Assembly (NCBI GenBank): GCA_964247055.1
Contig: OZ176054.1
Coordinates: 1,984,001 to 2,048,000 of the forward strand
Reading direction: 5' to 3'
From: Paragordius varius
Lineage: Eukaryota > Nematomorpha
Length of the DNA stretch: 64,000 bases
Each line of letters starts with the position of its first letter. The first letter of the stretch is position 1. The translations under genes were made by a program, and so were the position numbers. The notes under the pieces were generated by a model, which made no database searches, had not been told where the DNA came from, and saw only the letters and a program-made list of their open reading frames with translations. Shown piece by piece: positions 63,379 through 64,000 of the stretch.

Positions 63379-64000
63379 GTAGATAAAATTATTGCATAAT
63401 AAATTGTTGCAGTTAATGCGAACATCTAGGGTAGAAGAACTTAAACCCGTCTAATTATTATTAATTGGTGTTGCGGCAAGGCAAATAAAAAAAAATTTTT
63501 ATCATTGACTAGCTTTTTAAATAAAATTTACAATTTTTAACCATTTTAAATGGTAAAGGTCATATTTTTTGATGAATGAGTTGGCTCAAAAATAACTCAT
63601 CAATATAAAATTTTTATGGGAAATTGAGACATTATTTTTGTGGCTTAAAAAATGTTCAGACACCTTATAAGTAAAAAATAGGAGAATAATATGTGGTATT
63701 ATAAAATGTGTTTTGAGCCTGCGTATTCACATGGCTTTTTCGCATGAACAAGTTTGAGTTTGATAAGGGCTTATTTAAATAGCCCTATAATTTTTTTTAT
63801 GTTTTGGTTATAAAAACCTTATTAGATGTAGCCTTTTTTAAAAATTAATAAAAGATAATACTGCGACTGGATTTATACTTTTGCCTACAATAATTTATTG
63901 ATTACAATTTAAAGTCGCCAGCTATAAATTGAAAAATAAAGCCATTTAGCGCACATAAATTTGCTCACTTTTTTTATTCTTCTTATGTAACAACAGGTGT
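63379..64000 (+). other. intron of the EGF-SEA gene, open to the right
   Basis: It starts with the GTAGAT donor. The next exon is not recognisable in the remaining 620 bp. The last bases (TTCTTATGTAACAACAG at 63981-63997) could be an acceptor just before the window edge. Confidence 0.45.

Noticed and set aside
1-64000. tRNA, rRNA or spliced-leader RNA genes
   Set aside because: I saw no cloverleaf B-box (GGTTCGAATCC-type) in a credible setting and no rRNA-like block. A covariance-model scan would be needed to exclude them.

Overview
The window is eukaryotic nuclear DNA from an AT-rich invertebrate animal. It holds spliced genes with GT-AG introns, an animal haem peroxidase, a nose-resistant-to-fluoxetine (NRF-6) type acyltransferase, a rhodopsin-like receptor and an EGF/SEA protein. 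I cannot name the species. A cluster of 21-25 nt introns at the 5' ends of two genes recalls the short 5' introns described in some flatworms and the very short introns of dicyemids, but that is only a hint. I rebuilt the gene models by hand from splice sites, protein family patterns and codon phase. In every complete multi-exon model the exon lengths sum to a multiple of three.

Layout. 1-2828: a decayed mariner copy, a single-exon small protein gene on the minus strand, and a ~100-bp tandem repeat. 2829-12212 (+): haem peroxidase, 15 exons, with a complete hAT transposon in intron 1. 12910-15795 (+): tartrate-resistant (purple) acid phosphatase, 6 exons. 17322-20775 (-): NRF-6-type acyltransferase, 3 exons. 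22136-24201: a second hAT element and a MITE. 25108-27039 (+): casein kinase I, gamma-like, 4 exons. 29781-33301 (+): syntaxin-18, 11 exons, five of its introns only 21-25 nt. 37138-41532 (+): class A GPCR, 2 exons. 42926-48923 (+): SLC37-type sugar-phosphate transporter, 12 exons, first two introns 24 and 23 nt. 48924-61275: about 12 kb without a recognisable gene. 61276 to beyond the right edge (+): a secreted or membrane EGF-SEA-EGF protein.

The genes do not form an operon or a shared pathway. They are a mixed animal set: secretory pathway and ER fusion (syntaxin-18), extracellular enzymes (peroxidase, acid phosphatase), membrane transport and signalling.

The most distinctive mobile DNA is a family of short foldback-like elements. 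Their ends read TATACCATTT, and their inverted arms are tandem arrays of a 21-bp unit. Two subfamilies share the ends but carry different units (CACCCTTGAA core versus GGTCCTTGAA core). Six sites are visible, five of them inside introns. Other repeats are a pair of ~1.1-kb elements with CACTA-like ends and TTA target duplications, a Tc1-like MITE in three copies, two LINE 3' tails, and many TA microsatellites. I recognised no LTR element, retrovirus, Polinton, CRISPR array, rRNA or tRNA.
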